From the NCBI GenBank assembly GCA_009903825.1, contig WYEN01000104.1, forward strand, positions 52,688-116,687: DNA of 64,000 nt. Direction: 5' to 3'. Shown here in pieces: positions 16,785 through 25,529 of this stretch (within the stretch, counting starts at the first letter, position 1; each line of letters begins with the position of its first letter). The stretch comes from Desulfurococcales archaeon. Its GTDB lineage: Archaea > Thermoproteota > Thermoprotei_A > Sulfolobales > AG1. The position numbers and the translations under genes were made by a program. Under the pieces are notes generated by a model, which saw only the letters and a program-made list of their open reading frames with translations, was not told the origin of the DNA and searched no databases.

Positions 16785-17971
16785 TCATTATGAAGACGAA
16801 TATTCATGTTAAAAATAGGGTAGCAATAATAGGCGCAGGATTGACATTATTCAGAAGAAGATTATTGGAGACTCCTCAGGAGATGGCATGGATCGCATCT
16901 AAAAAAGCTCTTGAACAGGCTGGCATGGATTTCAAAGATATTGATTGTGTCATAAGTGGAAGCGCGCCGGACGCCTTTGATGGCGTCCATATGAAAGGCG
17001 AGTATTATTCTGAAGGCGCAGGAGGATTTGGCAAGTTGCATTTCAGAGTATTTGTAGGCGGAGGAACAGGAGTTTTTGTGCCAATAGCCGGCTGGTGGAT
17101 GGTTGCTTCAGGATTATGTAAGAAGGCTCTTATAGTTGCGGAGGAGAAGATGAGTTCTGCGGCAGATCCTCATCCACAGGCTGTGTTCAGACATATCTGG
17201 GATCCTCTTATAGAGAAGATGTTAGGACCTAATCTCATATGGATATTCGCTCTTGAGATGCATAGATATATGCATAAATGTGGTGTATCTAAAGAAGATA
17301 TTGCTCTTGTATCAGTTAAAAACAAGGCCAACGCCCTGGATCATCCATGTGCTCAGGCTGCGGCTAAGATAAGCGTTGAAGATGTTCTTAAAAGTGAGGT
17401 TCTCGTGTATCCAGTTAATAGACTTGATATATCTCCTGTGAGTGACGGCGCAGCCGCTCTTGTCATGGTGTCTGAAGATGTTGCTAGAAGATATACTGAC
17501 AATCCCATCTGGGTCGCTGGAATAGGCTTTAATCTAGATAGCTATTCATGGACTAATAGAGAGCTTGCATATCCTCTCTACCTTAAGAAAGCTGCTGACA
17601 TGGCCTATAAGATGGCTGGAATAGAGAATCCTATGAAACAGATTGATGTAGCCGAGCCCTATGATCCTTTTGATTATAAAGAGCTGCATCATATGGAGGG
17701 TCTGGGACTTGCGCCTAGATGTAAAGCTGCTGAGCTTACAAAAGAAGGTGTGACTCAAAGAGACGGAGATCTTCCTATAAACCCAAGCGGAGGTCTTCTA
17801 GGAGTTGGAAATCCTATAGCTGCTGCAGGTTTGATGAAAGTTGCAGAGATCTTTTGGCAGCTACGTGGCGAGGCTGGCAGAAGACAGGTTAAGAAGCCTG
17901 TCTACACAGGACTGGCTCAGGCGTGGGGAGATCTTATGCAGGTAGGCACAGTAATTATATTAAGAAGATGA
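16781..17971 (+). CDS. Thiolase-fold protein lacking catalytic Cys/His (subunit 2)
   Basis: 396 aa. Thiolase landmarks are KALEQAGMDFKDIDCVISGS, GWWMVASGLCKKALIVAEEKM, LDISPVSDGAAALVMVSEDVA and GDLPINPSGGLLGVGNPIAAAGL. At the nucleophile position there is Gly (FVGGGTGVFV) and the GHP His is Asn (GNP). The C-terminal Cys is replaced within AQAWGDLMQVGTV. The start ATG overlaps the stop of subunit 1. Two catalytically altered thiolase folds side by side, plus DUF35 partners, suggest one multi-subunit acyl-CoA enzyme. Confidence 0.83.
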   Translation: MIIMKTNIHVKNRVAIIGAGLTLFRRRLLETPQEMAWIASKKALEQAGMDFKDIDCVISGSAPDAFDGVHMKGEYYSEGAGGFGKLHFRVFVGGGTGVFVPIAGWWMVASGLCKKALIVAEEKMSSAADPHPQAVFRHIWDPLIEKMLGPNLIWIFALEMHRYMHKCGVSKEDIALVSVKNKANALDHPCAQAAAKISVEDVLKSEVLVYPVNRLDISPVSDGAAALVMVSEDVARRYTDNPIWVAGIGFNLDSYSWTNRELAYPLYLKKAADMAYKMAGIENPMKQIDVAEPYDPFDYKELHHMEGLGLAPRCKAAELTKEGVTQRDGDLPINPSGGLLGVGNPIAAAGLMKVAEIFWQLRGEAGRRQVKKPVYTGLAQAWGDLMQVGTVIILRR

Positions 17972-17980
17972 GGAGGTGAG

Positions 17981-18514
17981 ATGATGTCTATATATAAATT
18001 AGGTGGGACACCTTTATCAGATGAGGAGTTTAAGAAGATTATTAAAGAAATTACAAGACCTAATGCTAAATATCTAATGTCGGCTGGACAGGCATATAGC
18101 GTTTTCTTTGAAGGATTAAGAAGAGGCAAGATCATTGGGACATATTGTGAGAGATGTGGAATGATCTATGTTCCGCCAAAGATCTTTTGTCCATATTGTT
18201 TTATCACTTTAGATAAATGGGTTGAGGTAGCTGATGAAGGTAAAGTTGTGACTGCCGTAGCAAGCTATTATTCTGCTAATATGGAGAGACTTAAAGAGCC
18301 TCAGATAGTTGGTATTATAAAACTTGATGTGCCTGGCAGAACATTTACTTCATATAGATTCCCAGGACTTCTTCATCGTATATGTGGTGCATCACTAGAT
18401 GACGTGATCTCTCAGAGAATTTTTGATGCAAGAGTCAAAGCTAGATGGAGACCTCCTGAAGAGAGAAAAGGAGATATAAACGACATAGAATGTTTTGAGG
18501 TGATCAAGACATGA
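17981..18514 (+). CDS. DUF35 Zn-ribbon/OB-fold acyl-CoA-binding protein 1
   Basis: 177 aa. An N-terminal helical arm is followed by a rubredoxin-like Zn ribbon (GTYCERCGMIYVPPKIFCPYC, residues about 53-73) and an OB fold (VTAVASYY...PQIVGIIKLDVPGRTFTSYR). DUF35 proteins bind acyl-CoA and hold thiolase-fold enzymes together, as in the archaeal thiolase/HMG-CoA synthase and BbsAB complexes. It sits 9 nt after thiolase-like subunit 2, with GAGGTGAGATG at the start. It overlaps the next DUF35 gene by 4 nt. Confidence 0.88.
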   Translation: MMSIYKLGGTPLSDEEFKKIIKEITRPNAKYLMSAGQAYSVFFEGLRRGKIIGTYCERCGMIYVPPKIFCPYCFITLDKWVEVADEGKVVTAVASYYSANMERLKEPQIVGIIKLDVPGRTFTSYRFPGLLHRICGASLDDVISQRIFDARVKARWRPPEERKGDINDIECFEVIKT

Positions 18515-18978
18515 GTTATATGAGAAGAATAAGTTCATTAGATAAGATATATCATTTTAAGACTGAGATGGAGATCAACGCGTATCATTATACCGCAGGA
18601 CCTATAGGCACTAGATGGCTGGAGGCTTTAAAAAATGGAGAGCTTAAAGTAGCTAAATGCAATAAATGTGGCACAAGATTCTTGCCACCGAAACTTTACT
18701 GTCCAAAATGTTTCTCTGAAGTGTCTGAACTGGAGAGTATATCTGGAGAGGGATACATAGATACGTACTCAGTGATATATTATAACGACAGTGGAGAGAG
18801 AATGTCTGAGCCAGTCATAATTGCATTAATAAGATTCGAAGGCATATATGGAGGAATTATACATAGAGTAAAGACTGATCCTAAGAAGATTAGAATTGGA
18901 ATGAGAGTTAAACCAGTATTCAGAAGAGATAAAAAAGGATCTATAGATGATATCGAATATTTCCAGCCAATTGAGTAA
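18511..18978 (+). CDS. DUF35 Zn-ribbon/OB-fold acyl-CoA-binding protein 2
   Basis: 155 aa. The Zn ribbon is KCNKCGTRFLPPKLYCPKC and the OB fold is IDTYSVIYYND...EPVIIALIRFEGIYGG. The Met at residue 4 is an alternative start. Last gene of a four-gene cluster of two thiolase folds and two DUF35 proteins. Each DUF35 may serve one thiolase-like subunit, or the two may heterodimerise. Confidence 0.88.
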   Translation: MSYMRRISSLDKIYHFKTEMEINAYHYTAGPIGTRWLEALKNGELKVAKCNKCGTRFLPPKLYCPKCFSEVSELESISGEGYIDTYSVIYYNDSGERMSEPVIIALIRFEGIYGGIIHRVKTDPKKIRIGMRVKPVFRRDKKGSIDDIEYFQPIE

Positions 18979-18987
18979 TAAAAAAGA

Positions 18988-19074
18988 TCCCCCCGAGGGG
19001 ATTCGAACCCCTGACCACCCGGTGTCCGCGCCCTCTCACTACAGCCGGGCGCTCTACCGCTGAGCTACGGGGGG
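18988..19074 (-). tRNA. tRNA-Tyr(GTA) with a 15-nt intron
   Basis: The acceptor stem is CCCCCCG/CGGGGGG with A73; the C1-G72 pair is the archaeal tRNA-Tyr identity element. The anticodon stem CCCGG/CCGGG encloses 22 nt beginning CTGTAG and ending A. Removing 15 nt after position 37 leaves the loop CTGTAGA with anticodon GTA. Total 87 nt, 72 after splicing. CCA is not encoded. The intron is at the canonical archaeal 37/38 site. Confidence 0.9.
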
Positions 19075-19177
19075 CCCATTAATTTCTTAGTAGTTATAGG
19101 ATTATAAATTTTTTCTGAGTTATCTCAGGATCTTTATTAACTTGTCTTTATTATTTTCTTAGTCTAACTATTCACGG

Positions 19178-19780
19178 ATGATGATGAGTCTTAGTAGAAA
19201 AAGTGTCTATTGCGAGATCTGTGGTAGAGAGATTCCTGAGATATCTGCTTTCAAAATATTTGTCGAAGGATCTATGGTCATCGTGTGCCCCACTTGTTAT
19301 GCTAAATATGTTGCCAAGAGAAAAGAGGAGAGCGTAAACATAAGATCTAGAATGATCTCTTCTACGAAGGTCTCGGACAGATCCCAGGGTCAAAGATCCT
19401 TATCTAATACGTCGGTCACCAGATCTTCTCTTCAGAGAAGAGCTTCTCCTAATATGTCTCTTAAGAATGTCGAGAGATATGAGATAGATCCTTCGTATCC
19501 AGAGATCATAAGAAAAGCGCGTGAGGCAAAGAATATGACCATAAAAGATCTTGCTCTCAGACTTAGAGAAAGTGAGAATATCATAAAAAGAATAGAGGCT
19601 GGAAGACTTACCCCATCTATAGAGCTGGCCAGAAAAATTGAAGAGGTTCTTGGTGTCAAGATAATCGTGACAAGAGTTGAGGATATAGATAGAGAGGTGA
19701 GAATATCAAAAGAATCATCTGAGAAAGATCTGATGTTGGGAGATCTTATAACAGTTAAAAGAAAAAATATAGATAAATGA
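19178..19780 (+). CDS. Archaeal multiprotein bridging factor 1 (aMBF1)
   Basis: 200 aa. An N-terminal Zn ribbon (YCEICGREIPE...VCPTCYAKY) is followed by a Ser/Arg-rich linker (about 50-105) and a Cro/C1-type helix-turn-helix (REAKNMTIKDLALRLRESEN, then IEAGRLTPSIELARKIEEVL). This is the aMBF1 layout; the protein associates with the ribosome or transcription machinery. Three consecutive ATG codons begin the gene; any could be used. It is first of a same-strand group with trm56 and tfe. Confidence 0.92.
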   Translation: MMMSLSRKSVYCEICGREIPEISAFKIFVEGSMVIVCPTCYAKYVAKRKEESVNIRSRMISSTKVSDRSQGQRSLSNTSVTRSSLQRRASPNMSLKNVERYEIDPSYPEIIRKAREAKNMTIKDLALRLRESENIIKRIEAGRLTPSIELARKIEEVLGVKIIVTRVEDIDREVRISKESSEKDLMLGDLITVKRKNIDK

Positions 19781-19791
19781 TTTAAACGGAT

Positions 19792-20445
19792 ATGATGAGA
19801 AGCTCCAGCGGAGAGATGACGAGACCTGTCTCACCTGATCAGACGTATAACGCTGATTATGATTATAAGAAGATTTTTATAGAAGAGCTGAGACCTAAAG
19901 TTATCGTTTTAAGATTAGGACATAGAGCTGAGAGAGACAAGAGAATAACTACACATGTAGCATTAGTAGCAAGAGCTTTTGGCGCAAGAGGCATCATAAT
20001 CGTTGGCGACAAAGATCCTATGATAAGATCAAGTTTAGAGAAAGTCTTGAATAAATGGGGCGGTAAAGAATATTTCGAGTTTAAAGAAGAAGATGATTAT
20101 AAGAAAGTCTTGCGTGAATGGAAAAAAGATGAGAAGAGATGTGTAGCTCATCTGACTATGTATGGCATACCTGTTGACAGAATAATCTCAGAGATCAGAG
20201 AGAGATGTGAAGAATTGATTGTTATTGTAGGAGCTGAGAAAGTTCCTAGAGAGATATTTGAGCTGGCAGATTATAACGTATCAATAACTTCGCAGCCGCA
20301 TTCAGAAGTCTCTGCTTTAGCAGTTTTTCTAGACAGATTATATGAGGGGAGAGAGCTTTATTTATATTTCAGAGATGCTGAGTTGAGGATAATTCCTGAT
20401 CATAAGAGAAAAATTGTTTTGAAAGGAAAGAATATTAATATTTGA
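19792..20445 (+). CDS. trm56: tRNA (cytidine56-2'-O)-methyltransferase
   Basis: 217 aa SPOUT enzyme. VIVLRLGHRAERDKRITTHV at residues about 34-53 is the family N-terminus. HLTMYGIPVD, IVIVGAEKVPREIFELADYN and SITSQPHSEVSALAVFLDRL form the trefoil-knot SAM site. It 2'-O-methylates C56 in the T loop of archaeal tRNAs. About 25 poorly conserved residues precede the core. It lies 11 nt after aMBF1, probably in the same operon. Confidence 0.93.
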   Translation: MMRSSSGEMTRPVSPDQTYNADYDYKKIFIEELRPKVIVLRLGHRAERDKRITTHVALVARAFGARGIIIVGDKDPMIRSSLEKVLNKWGGKEYFEFKEEDDYKKVLREWKKDEKRCVAHLTMYGIPVDRIISEIRERCEELIVIVGAEKVPREIFELADYNVSITSQPHSEVSALAVFLDRLYEGRELYLYFRDAELRIIPDHKRKIVLKGKNINI

Positions 20446-20518
20446 AAAGTCTCAGAGAATTAAATAATAATAGGTTTCTAGCAATATTGTCACTGGTAAC
20501 AGACTGAAAGGAGCTGTA

Positions 20519-21058
20519 ATGATGATGACTGAGGCTGTTGATAGAATAATGAGATTTATTGAGGCAACATATGGAGAAAAGGCTAGAACAGTTTTTCAGA
20601 AATTATTCGAGTTATCAAAAGAATTAACTGATCATGAGCTTGCTAAAGAACTTAATATTCATGAGTCTGAGATAAGAAAAATATTATATCAGCTCTCCGA
20701 GGAGGGACTTGTGAACGCTCGAAGAGTTAGAGATAGAGAGACTAATTATTATATCTATTATTGGAGAGCAAATATAAAAGATCTTCCGAGAATACTTTTG
20801 AGAAGAAAGAAAATGATTGTGACAATACTTAGAAAGAGATTAGATTATGAGGAGAGAAACAGCTTTTACTGTCCCAGATGTGGAAGAAAATATTCTTTTG
20901 ATGAGGCGTTGACAAACGAGTTCAGATGTCCAGAGTGTTCTACGCCTCTTGAGAACATAGATAATTCAGAGACTTTGAAGAAGATGAGAGACTTGATAGA
21001 GAATTTAGAAAGAGAGATATTAGAGGAGGAGAGGAGAATTATCTCTCGAAGTGCTTGA
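20519..21058 (+). CDS. tfe: Transcription initiation factor E, alpha subunit
   Basis: 179 aa. An N-terminal winged helix (LTDHELAKELNIHESEIRKI, LYQLSEEGLVNARRVRD) is followed by a zinc ribbon (FYCPRCGRKYSFDEAL...FRCPECSTPLE) and a C-terminal coiled segment. This is the TFE-alpha arrangement; it aids promoter opening by archaeal RNA polymerase. Starts with ATG ATG ATG after GGAGCTG. Its last 8 nt overlap the GTG start of the DNA methyltransferase. Confidence 0.94.
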   Translation: MMMTEAVDRIMRFIEATYGEKARTVFQKLFELSKELTDHELAKELNIHESEIRKILYQLSEEGLVNARRVRDRETNYYIYYWRANIKDLPRILLRRKKMIVTILRKRLDYEERNSFYCPRCGRKYSFDEALTNEFRCPECSTPLENIDNSETLKKMRDLIENLEREILEEERRIISRSA

Positions 21059-21989
21059 CTTATTCTCAGGAGCAGGCGGTTTCGCAAGAGGATTTCAAGA
21101 AGCAGGATTCTCTATAATACTAGGTCTCGACAACGACAGATCTGCTATTAGAAGTTTTAAACTTAATTTTCCTAAAGCCATAGCTGTTAACGAAGATATC
21201 AAAGAGATCTCTGGAAAAGATCTTGCGGCGATGATAGGAAGAAGACCTAGGATCATTATTGGAAGTCCTCCTTGTGAGCCTTTTACAGGAGCTAATCCTA
21301 AAAGAGAGAAGAATGCTCTCGACAGATTATATAAAGATCCTCAGGGGCAGCTCACTCTTCATTTCATAAGAATCGTGGGCGAGCTTAAACCAGACATATT
21401 TGTTATGGAAAACGTTCCTGCAATAGCTGAGAGAGAACTCAGATATGTTATAGAAGATCTCTTCGAGAAAATAGGTTATAAAAATATTTATTTCAATATT
21501 TTAAAAGCTGAAGACTATGGAACACCTAGTAGAAGAACCAGAGTTTTTATATCAAACATAAAGATCGATCCTCCAAAGATTAATATCAAGATAACTGTGT
21601 GGGATGCGATAAAAGATTTAGCTGATGAAAGAATAAAATTTATACCTAATCATGAGATAGTTCCATTATCCCCTAGGAAATATAAGAGACTCTCCAAGAT
21701 TAAAAAAGGTAAAGCTCTCTACATATTTGAAGGAGCTGAAGGAAAAAGATTCTATAATTATATGAGACTGGATCCTTATGATCTTGCTCCGACTATAATG
21801 GGTTCTTCAAGATTTATACATCCTTTTGAAGATAGATTATTAACAGTGAGAGAACAAGCTAGATTAATGGGTTTTCCAGATCATCATATATTTGTTGGAG
21901 GAAGAGATGAACAGTATAATCAGGTTGGTGAGGCTGTGCCTCCTCCTCTTGCTAAGGCTATAGCTAGCTATATAATATCTAAATTATAA
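21051..21989 (+). CDS. DNA (cytosine-5) methyltransferase
   Basis: 312 aa. Motif I is LDLFSGAGGFARGFQEAGF, motif IV GSPPCEPFTGANP (catalytic Cys in PPCE rather than the common PCQ), motif VI FVMENVPAI, motif VIII SRRTRVF, motif IX LTVREQARLMGFPD and motif X QVGEAVPPPLAKAI. All are in order and the gene is full length with a short target-recognition region. No cognate restriction gene is adjacent; the nearest nuclease candidate is the Mrr-like gene 16 kb away. GTG start, translationally coupled to tfe. Recognition sequence unknown. Confidence 0.92.
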   Translation: MLDLFSGAGGFARGFQEAGFSIILGLDNDRSAIRSFKLNFPKAIAVNEDIKEISGKDLAAMIGRRPRIIIGSPPCEPFTGANPKREKNALDRLYKDPQGQLTLHFIRIVGELKPDIFVMENVPAIAERELRYVIEDLFEKIGYKNIYFNILKAEDYGTPSRRTRVFISNIKIDPPKINIKITVWDAIKDLADERIKFIPNHEIVPLSPRKYKRLSKIKKGKALYIFEGAEGKRFYNYMRLDPYDLAPTIMGSSRFIHPFEDRLLTVREQARLMGFPDHHIFVGGRDEQYNQVGEAVPPPLAKAIASYIISKL

Positions 21990-22177
21990 TAAGAAGTCGT
22001 ATCTTATCGAGACAATATAATATTATATATACAATTCATAGCTTATAGATCAAAATAATATCTTGAGAGATCTTGTATTGTGTGAAATAATCTTGTGAAT
22101 ATACATATAAATTTTGTGAAGAGAAGAATATAAATTTATATATTCTAAATAAAATATATACATGAGGGGGTACATAT

Positions 22178-23260
22178 ATGAGTAGTGTAAATATTGAGAC
22201 TAGAAGAGTACAGAGATTTGGAAAATCTACGTTAATGGTGTCTCTACCTGCAGAATGGGTTAGAACAGTGAATCTAAAGCCTGGAGATACTGTGACTATA
22301 ATTATTGATGACGACAATACTTTGAGAATATTCCCAACGTTTGTAAAACCTGAGAAGAGAGAGAGAAGACTAATTATAAGAGCATCTAAAGTTGTTAATG
22401 CAGAGTTGGTTTATAAAATAGTTACTTCTGCATATACATTAGGATATGATAAGATATATATAGAAGTTGTAGACGGATTTTTAGAAGAGGATCATCTGAA
22501 GACTATAAGAAAACTTTCTAAAGAACTTATTGGGACAGAGATCATTGAACACATGCCTACTAGAATAGTGATCCAGGTGTTTATAGATCCTGCTAAATAC
22601 TCTATACATGGGATAATAACTAGAATGGGCAGCATAATAAGATCTATGGTGAATTATCTCTACATAATACTTTCAGAAGACAAACTACATTATATATCAG
22701 AGATCCAGGAGCTCGGCTCGGAGCTTGAGAGATTAAGCAAACTAGCTACACGACAGACTTTTGTAGCTCAGATAGACAGGATCTATGCGTCTACACTTAA
22801 TATAAGGTCTTATATGTTGCCTAGATACAGAACTATAACAAGATCTCTTGATATAATAGGAGAATCCATCATTAACGCCACAGAGATCTTGTCAAAACTA
22901 TCTCCAAATGATAGAAGACTTCTCAGATCATTGGCTGACGAGATCAAAGAGATATTAGATCTTTATATAACAAGTATTGATAAAGCTATAGGAGTGATTC
23001 TTGAGCCTAATATTGCGAGAGCATTTAACACAGAATTATTAGCCAGAGAGCTGAGACTTCATATAAGCAGATTCATAGAGAAACATCAGGATACTCTAAA
23101 AGCAGGAGAGAATTACGTGGCTTTATCAGAATTCTTCGAGTATTTCAGAAGAAGTGCCACAGATATTGAAGTAATGACTGATGTAAGTTTTGATCTTACA
23201 GTAGAGAAACATGAGGGAGTAATAGATCTGTCAATAGGTGAAGCATTAAAAATAGTCTAA
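22178..23260 (+). CDS. PhoU-like regulator with N-terminal AbrB/SpoVT domain
   Basis: 360 aa. An AbrB-type swapped-hairpin domain (TRRVQRFGKSTLMVSLPAEW, LKPGDTVTIIIDDDNTLRIF) occupies residues 5-55. A helical PhoU-like region follows (RMGSIIRSMVNYLYIILSED, ARAFNTELLARELRLHISRF). This combination is common in archaeal phosphate-uptake regulators. ATG preceded by GAGGGGG. The 190-nt gap upstream is A/T-rich and holds TATA-like elements but no other gene. No phosphate transporter is in the window, so its target is unknown. Confidence 0.82.
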   Translation: MSSVNIETRRVQRFGKSTLMVSLPAEWVRTVNLKPGDTVTIIIDDDNTLRIFPTFVKPEKRERRLIIRASKVVNAELVYKIVTSAYTLGYDKIYIEVVDGFLEEDHLKTIRKLSKELIGTEIIEHMPTRIVIQVFIDPAKYSIHGIITRMGSIIRSMVNYLYIILSEDKLHYISEIQELGSELERLSKLATRQTFVAQIDRIYASTLNIRSYMLPRYRTITRSLDIIGESIINATEILSKLSPNDRRLLRSLADEIKEILDLYITSIDKAIGVILEPNIARAFNTELLARELRLHISRFIEKHQDTLKAGENYVALSEFFEYFRRSATDIEVMTDVSFDLTVEKHEGVIDLSIGEALKIV

Positions 23261-23336
23261 AGCATAAATCAAAAGATCTTTGTAAATCATAACATTAAAA
23301 ATAGGACTTATATAAAAATGAGATATTGAGAAATGA

Positions 23337-24515
23337 ATGAGAAAGTTGCAGAAAGGACATGATAAGAGATTAATTGATTTATTATCAAATGTATTATACG
23401 AGATCGAGAGATATAATATATCAATAGAGAAAGCTTTTGTAAAAACATGTTCTCTCAAGAGATGTAGTAAAGATTCTGAGGAGAGAGAAAGATTATTTCA
23501 GTTGACGAAGGAGTTTATAAAAAACGTGATCAGACTAAGATGTATTTATGGAGACATTGGTAGAAAAAATCTGGCTAGAATATTTCTAGAAGGAACTTGG
23601 AGAGATGAGAGCAGCATAGAGCCTTGGTGTATCTATTCAGTACCTAAGTGGTTTTATGAGAGATTAAGAGAATTATTAGGCGAGGAAGCTCATGATCTGT
23701 TCAGATCTATTGATAAAAGAGTTATATGGCTTAGAATCAATATTTTGAAGGCTTCTGAAGAAAAGATCGTAAGATCTTTAGAAGAAGATGGAGTGATCCT
23801 TGAGAGAGATAAAGATCTATGGTATCTGTATAAGGTTATAGATAGTAGAAAACCTTTGAGAGAGATAAAAGCTGTGAAAGATTTTATGGCTATTCCTCAG
23901 GACAAAGCATCATGTCTAGTTGTCGAAGCTTTAAGACCTGAGAGAAATGATAAGATCCTTGATATGTCTGCTGCTCCAGGAATAAAAACTTCTTTAATAG
24001 CTATGTTGACAGAGGATCAGGCTAAGATCTATGCTCTCGATATTTCAAAAAAGAGACTTTATATAATGAAAGAACTTTTGAAAAAATTTGGTGTCAAATC
24101 ATCGGTGGACATAACATTGGCCGACGGAAGATATGTGCCTGCTAGAGAGAAGATATTTGATAAAACATTAATAGATGCGCCATGTAGCTCTTCAGGAGCC
24201 ATATGGAAAGATCCTTCGATCAGATTATCGCTTCTTAAGAAAAACAAGATAGATTATTATTCTAATATTCAGAAAGACCTTGTTAGGGAAGCCATTAAAA
24301 TGAGCAGAATCATAGTTTACGCCACATGTTCTTTACTTCCTGAGGAGGGCGAGCTTATAGTAAGGTCTTTTAAAGATCAGGTTGTTTTTGAAAGACCTTT
24401 GAAAAAATTTTCAACAGGTTATTCAAAATATGATCCTGAGGGATTATTTAACAGAACTTTTCCTCACAAAGATGAGTCAGAAGGCTTCTTCATATCTAAA
24501 ATGATCGTTATATAA
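23337..24515 (+). CDS. NOL1/NOP2/sun (RsmB-type) RNA m5C methyltransferase
   Basis: 392 aa. Residues 1-130 resemble the NusB-like RNA-binding domain of RsmB/Fmu. The methyltransferase domain has LDMSAAPGIKTSLIAM (motif I), ALDISKKRL (II), IDAPCSSSGAIWKDP (IV, second Cys) and YATCSLLPEEGE (VI, nucleophilic Cys). It modifies cytosine in rRNA or tRNA; which one is not clear from sequence. Confidence 0.9.
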   Translation: MRKLQKGHDKRLIDLLSNVLYEIERYNISIEKAFVKTCSLKRCSKDSEERERLFQLTKEFIKNVIRLRCIYGDIGRKNLARIFLEGTWRDESSIEPWCIYSVPKWFYERLRELLGEEAHDLFRSIDKRVIWLRINILKASEEKIVRSLEEDGVILERDKDLWYLYKVIDSRKPLREIKAVKDFMAIPQDKASCLVVEALRPERNDKILDMSAAPGIKTSLIAMLTEDQAKIYALDISKKRLYIMKELLKKFGVKSSVDITLADGRYVPAREKIFDKTLIDAPCSSSGAIWKDPSIRLSLLKKNKIDYYSNIQKDLVREAIKMSRIIVYATCSLLPEEGELIVRSFKDQVVFERPLKKFSTGYSKYDPEGLFNRTFPHKDESEGFFISKMIVI

Positions 24516-24571
24516 ATATTTTAAGCTAGATACAAGAAAAATATTTACGTGACACTGGAGGTGCGTGTTTA

Positions 24572-24898
24572 CTGGAGTTCTGCCCAGTGTGTGGGACATT
24601 AATGAGAGTAGAAAAAGGCAAGCTAAAATGTCCAAACTGTGGATATGAGAAGCCTCTGAGCGAGAGCAATAGAAAGATTGTTCTTAAAACAAGGATTCAG
24701 CACTCTCCTAGAGAGAAGACTATAGTTATTGAAGAAGATAAAAAAATCTTGAATCCTATTGTGAGAGATGTGAGATGTCCTAAATGTGGTCATAATGAGG
24801 CTGAATATTGGATAATCCAGACTAGAAGAGCTGATGAGCCTCCAACTAGATTCTATAGATGTCTAAAATGTGGTCATGTCTGGAGAGAATACGAGTAG
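24572..24898 (+). CDS. tfs: Transcription factor S (TFIIS/Rpb9-like)
   Basis: About 108 aa from a CTG at 24572 (LEFCPVCGTLMRVEKGKLKC). The N-terminal ribbon needs FCPVCG, but the first ATG/GTG/TTG (GTG 24587) lies inside it and would delete its first Cys. The strong Shine-Dalgarno GGAGGTG (24557-24563) stands 8 nt before the CTG and too far from GTG for normal use. The C-terminal ribbon is DVRCPKCGHNEAEYWIIQTRRADEPPTRFYRCLKCGHVW, with the catalytic RRADEPPT loop that stimulates transcript cleavage by stalled polymerase. Confidence 0.9.
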   Translation: MEFCPVCGTLMRVEKGKLKCPNCGYEKPLSESNRKIVLKTRIQHSPREKTIVIEEDKKILNPIVRDVRCPKCGHNEAEYWIIQTRRADEPPTRFYRCLKCGHVWREYE

Positions 24899-24983
24899 TT
24901 GTCTGACGAAAATTTATTTAAATATTCTGTTAACATATTAGTGAGACAAGTGGAGAGAATTAGTATCTTTTGAGGCGTTTATA

Positions 24984-25529
24984 ATGTTTAGGATATACGA
25001 GATCGAAGATTATATAAAGATCTCTCCTGATAAATATGGTGAAGACATAAACAAGATTGCTGAAGAGATTCTTAGAGAGGAGTATGAAAATAAGTTTTTC
25101 AAAGATCTTGGGATAGTTCTCCTGGTATATGATATAAAAATTAATGAGATGGGAATGATCATGATTGGCGAAGGATCCACATATCACGAGGCTAGATTCA
25201 AGATTCTCACATTCATGCCTGTTGTAAATGAGGTTGTCGAAGGCGTAGTAAGAGATGTGAGAAACATAGGTCTCTTTGTCGACATAGGTCCTCTAGATGC
25301 TCTTGTTCATATAAGTCAGGTTATGGAGGATAAGGCGTATTATGATGAGGCGTCTGGCAGAATAGTAAGTGAAGACGGTAGAAAATTTATTGAGAAAGGA
25401 GATATAGTACGTGGAAGGATCACGTCAATATCTCTTCCAAGCGGTCGTGAAGGTGTCATGAGAATAGCAATGACGCTTAGACAGGCAGGGCTGGGCAAGA
25501 TCGAGAAGTCTGAGATGAGAAAAAGATGA
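24984..25529 (+). CDS. rpo7: RNA polymerase subunit Rpo7 (RpoE')
   Basis: 181 aa. The N-terminal RNP-like tip domain (EIEDYIKISPDKYG, ILREEYENKFFKDLGIVLLV) and C-terminal S1 domain (VVEGVVRDVRNIGLFVDIGP, LDALVHISQV) match Rpo7, the stalk partner of Rpo4. It overlaps the spt4 gene by 4 nt, the common archaeal pairing. Confidence 0.95.
   Translation: MFRIYEIEDYIKISPDKYGEDINKIAEEILREEYENKFFKDLGIVLLVYDIKINEMGMIMIGEGSTYHEARFKILTFMPVVNEVVEGVVRDVRNIGLFVDIGPLDALVHISQVMEDKAYYDEASGRIVSEDGRKFIEKGDIVRGRITSISLPSGREGVMRIAMTLRQAGLGKIEKSEMRKR

Noticed and set aside
15636..17971. Acetoacetyl-CoA thiolase plus HMG-CoA synthase
   Set aside because: Neither protein has HMG-CoA synthase motifs, and both lack thiolase catalytic residues.
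20519..20540. ATGATGATGACTGA at the tfe start as box C/D motif
   Set aside because: Boxes are directly adjacent with no guide space; these are simply repeated ATG start codons.
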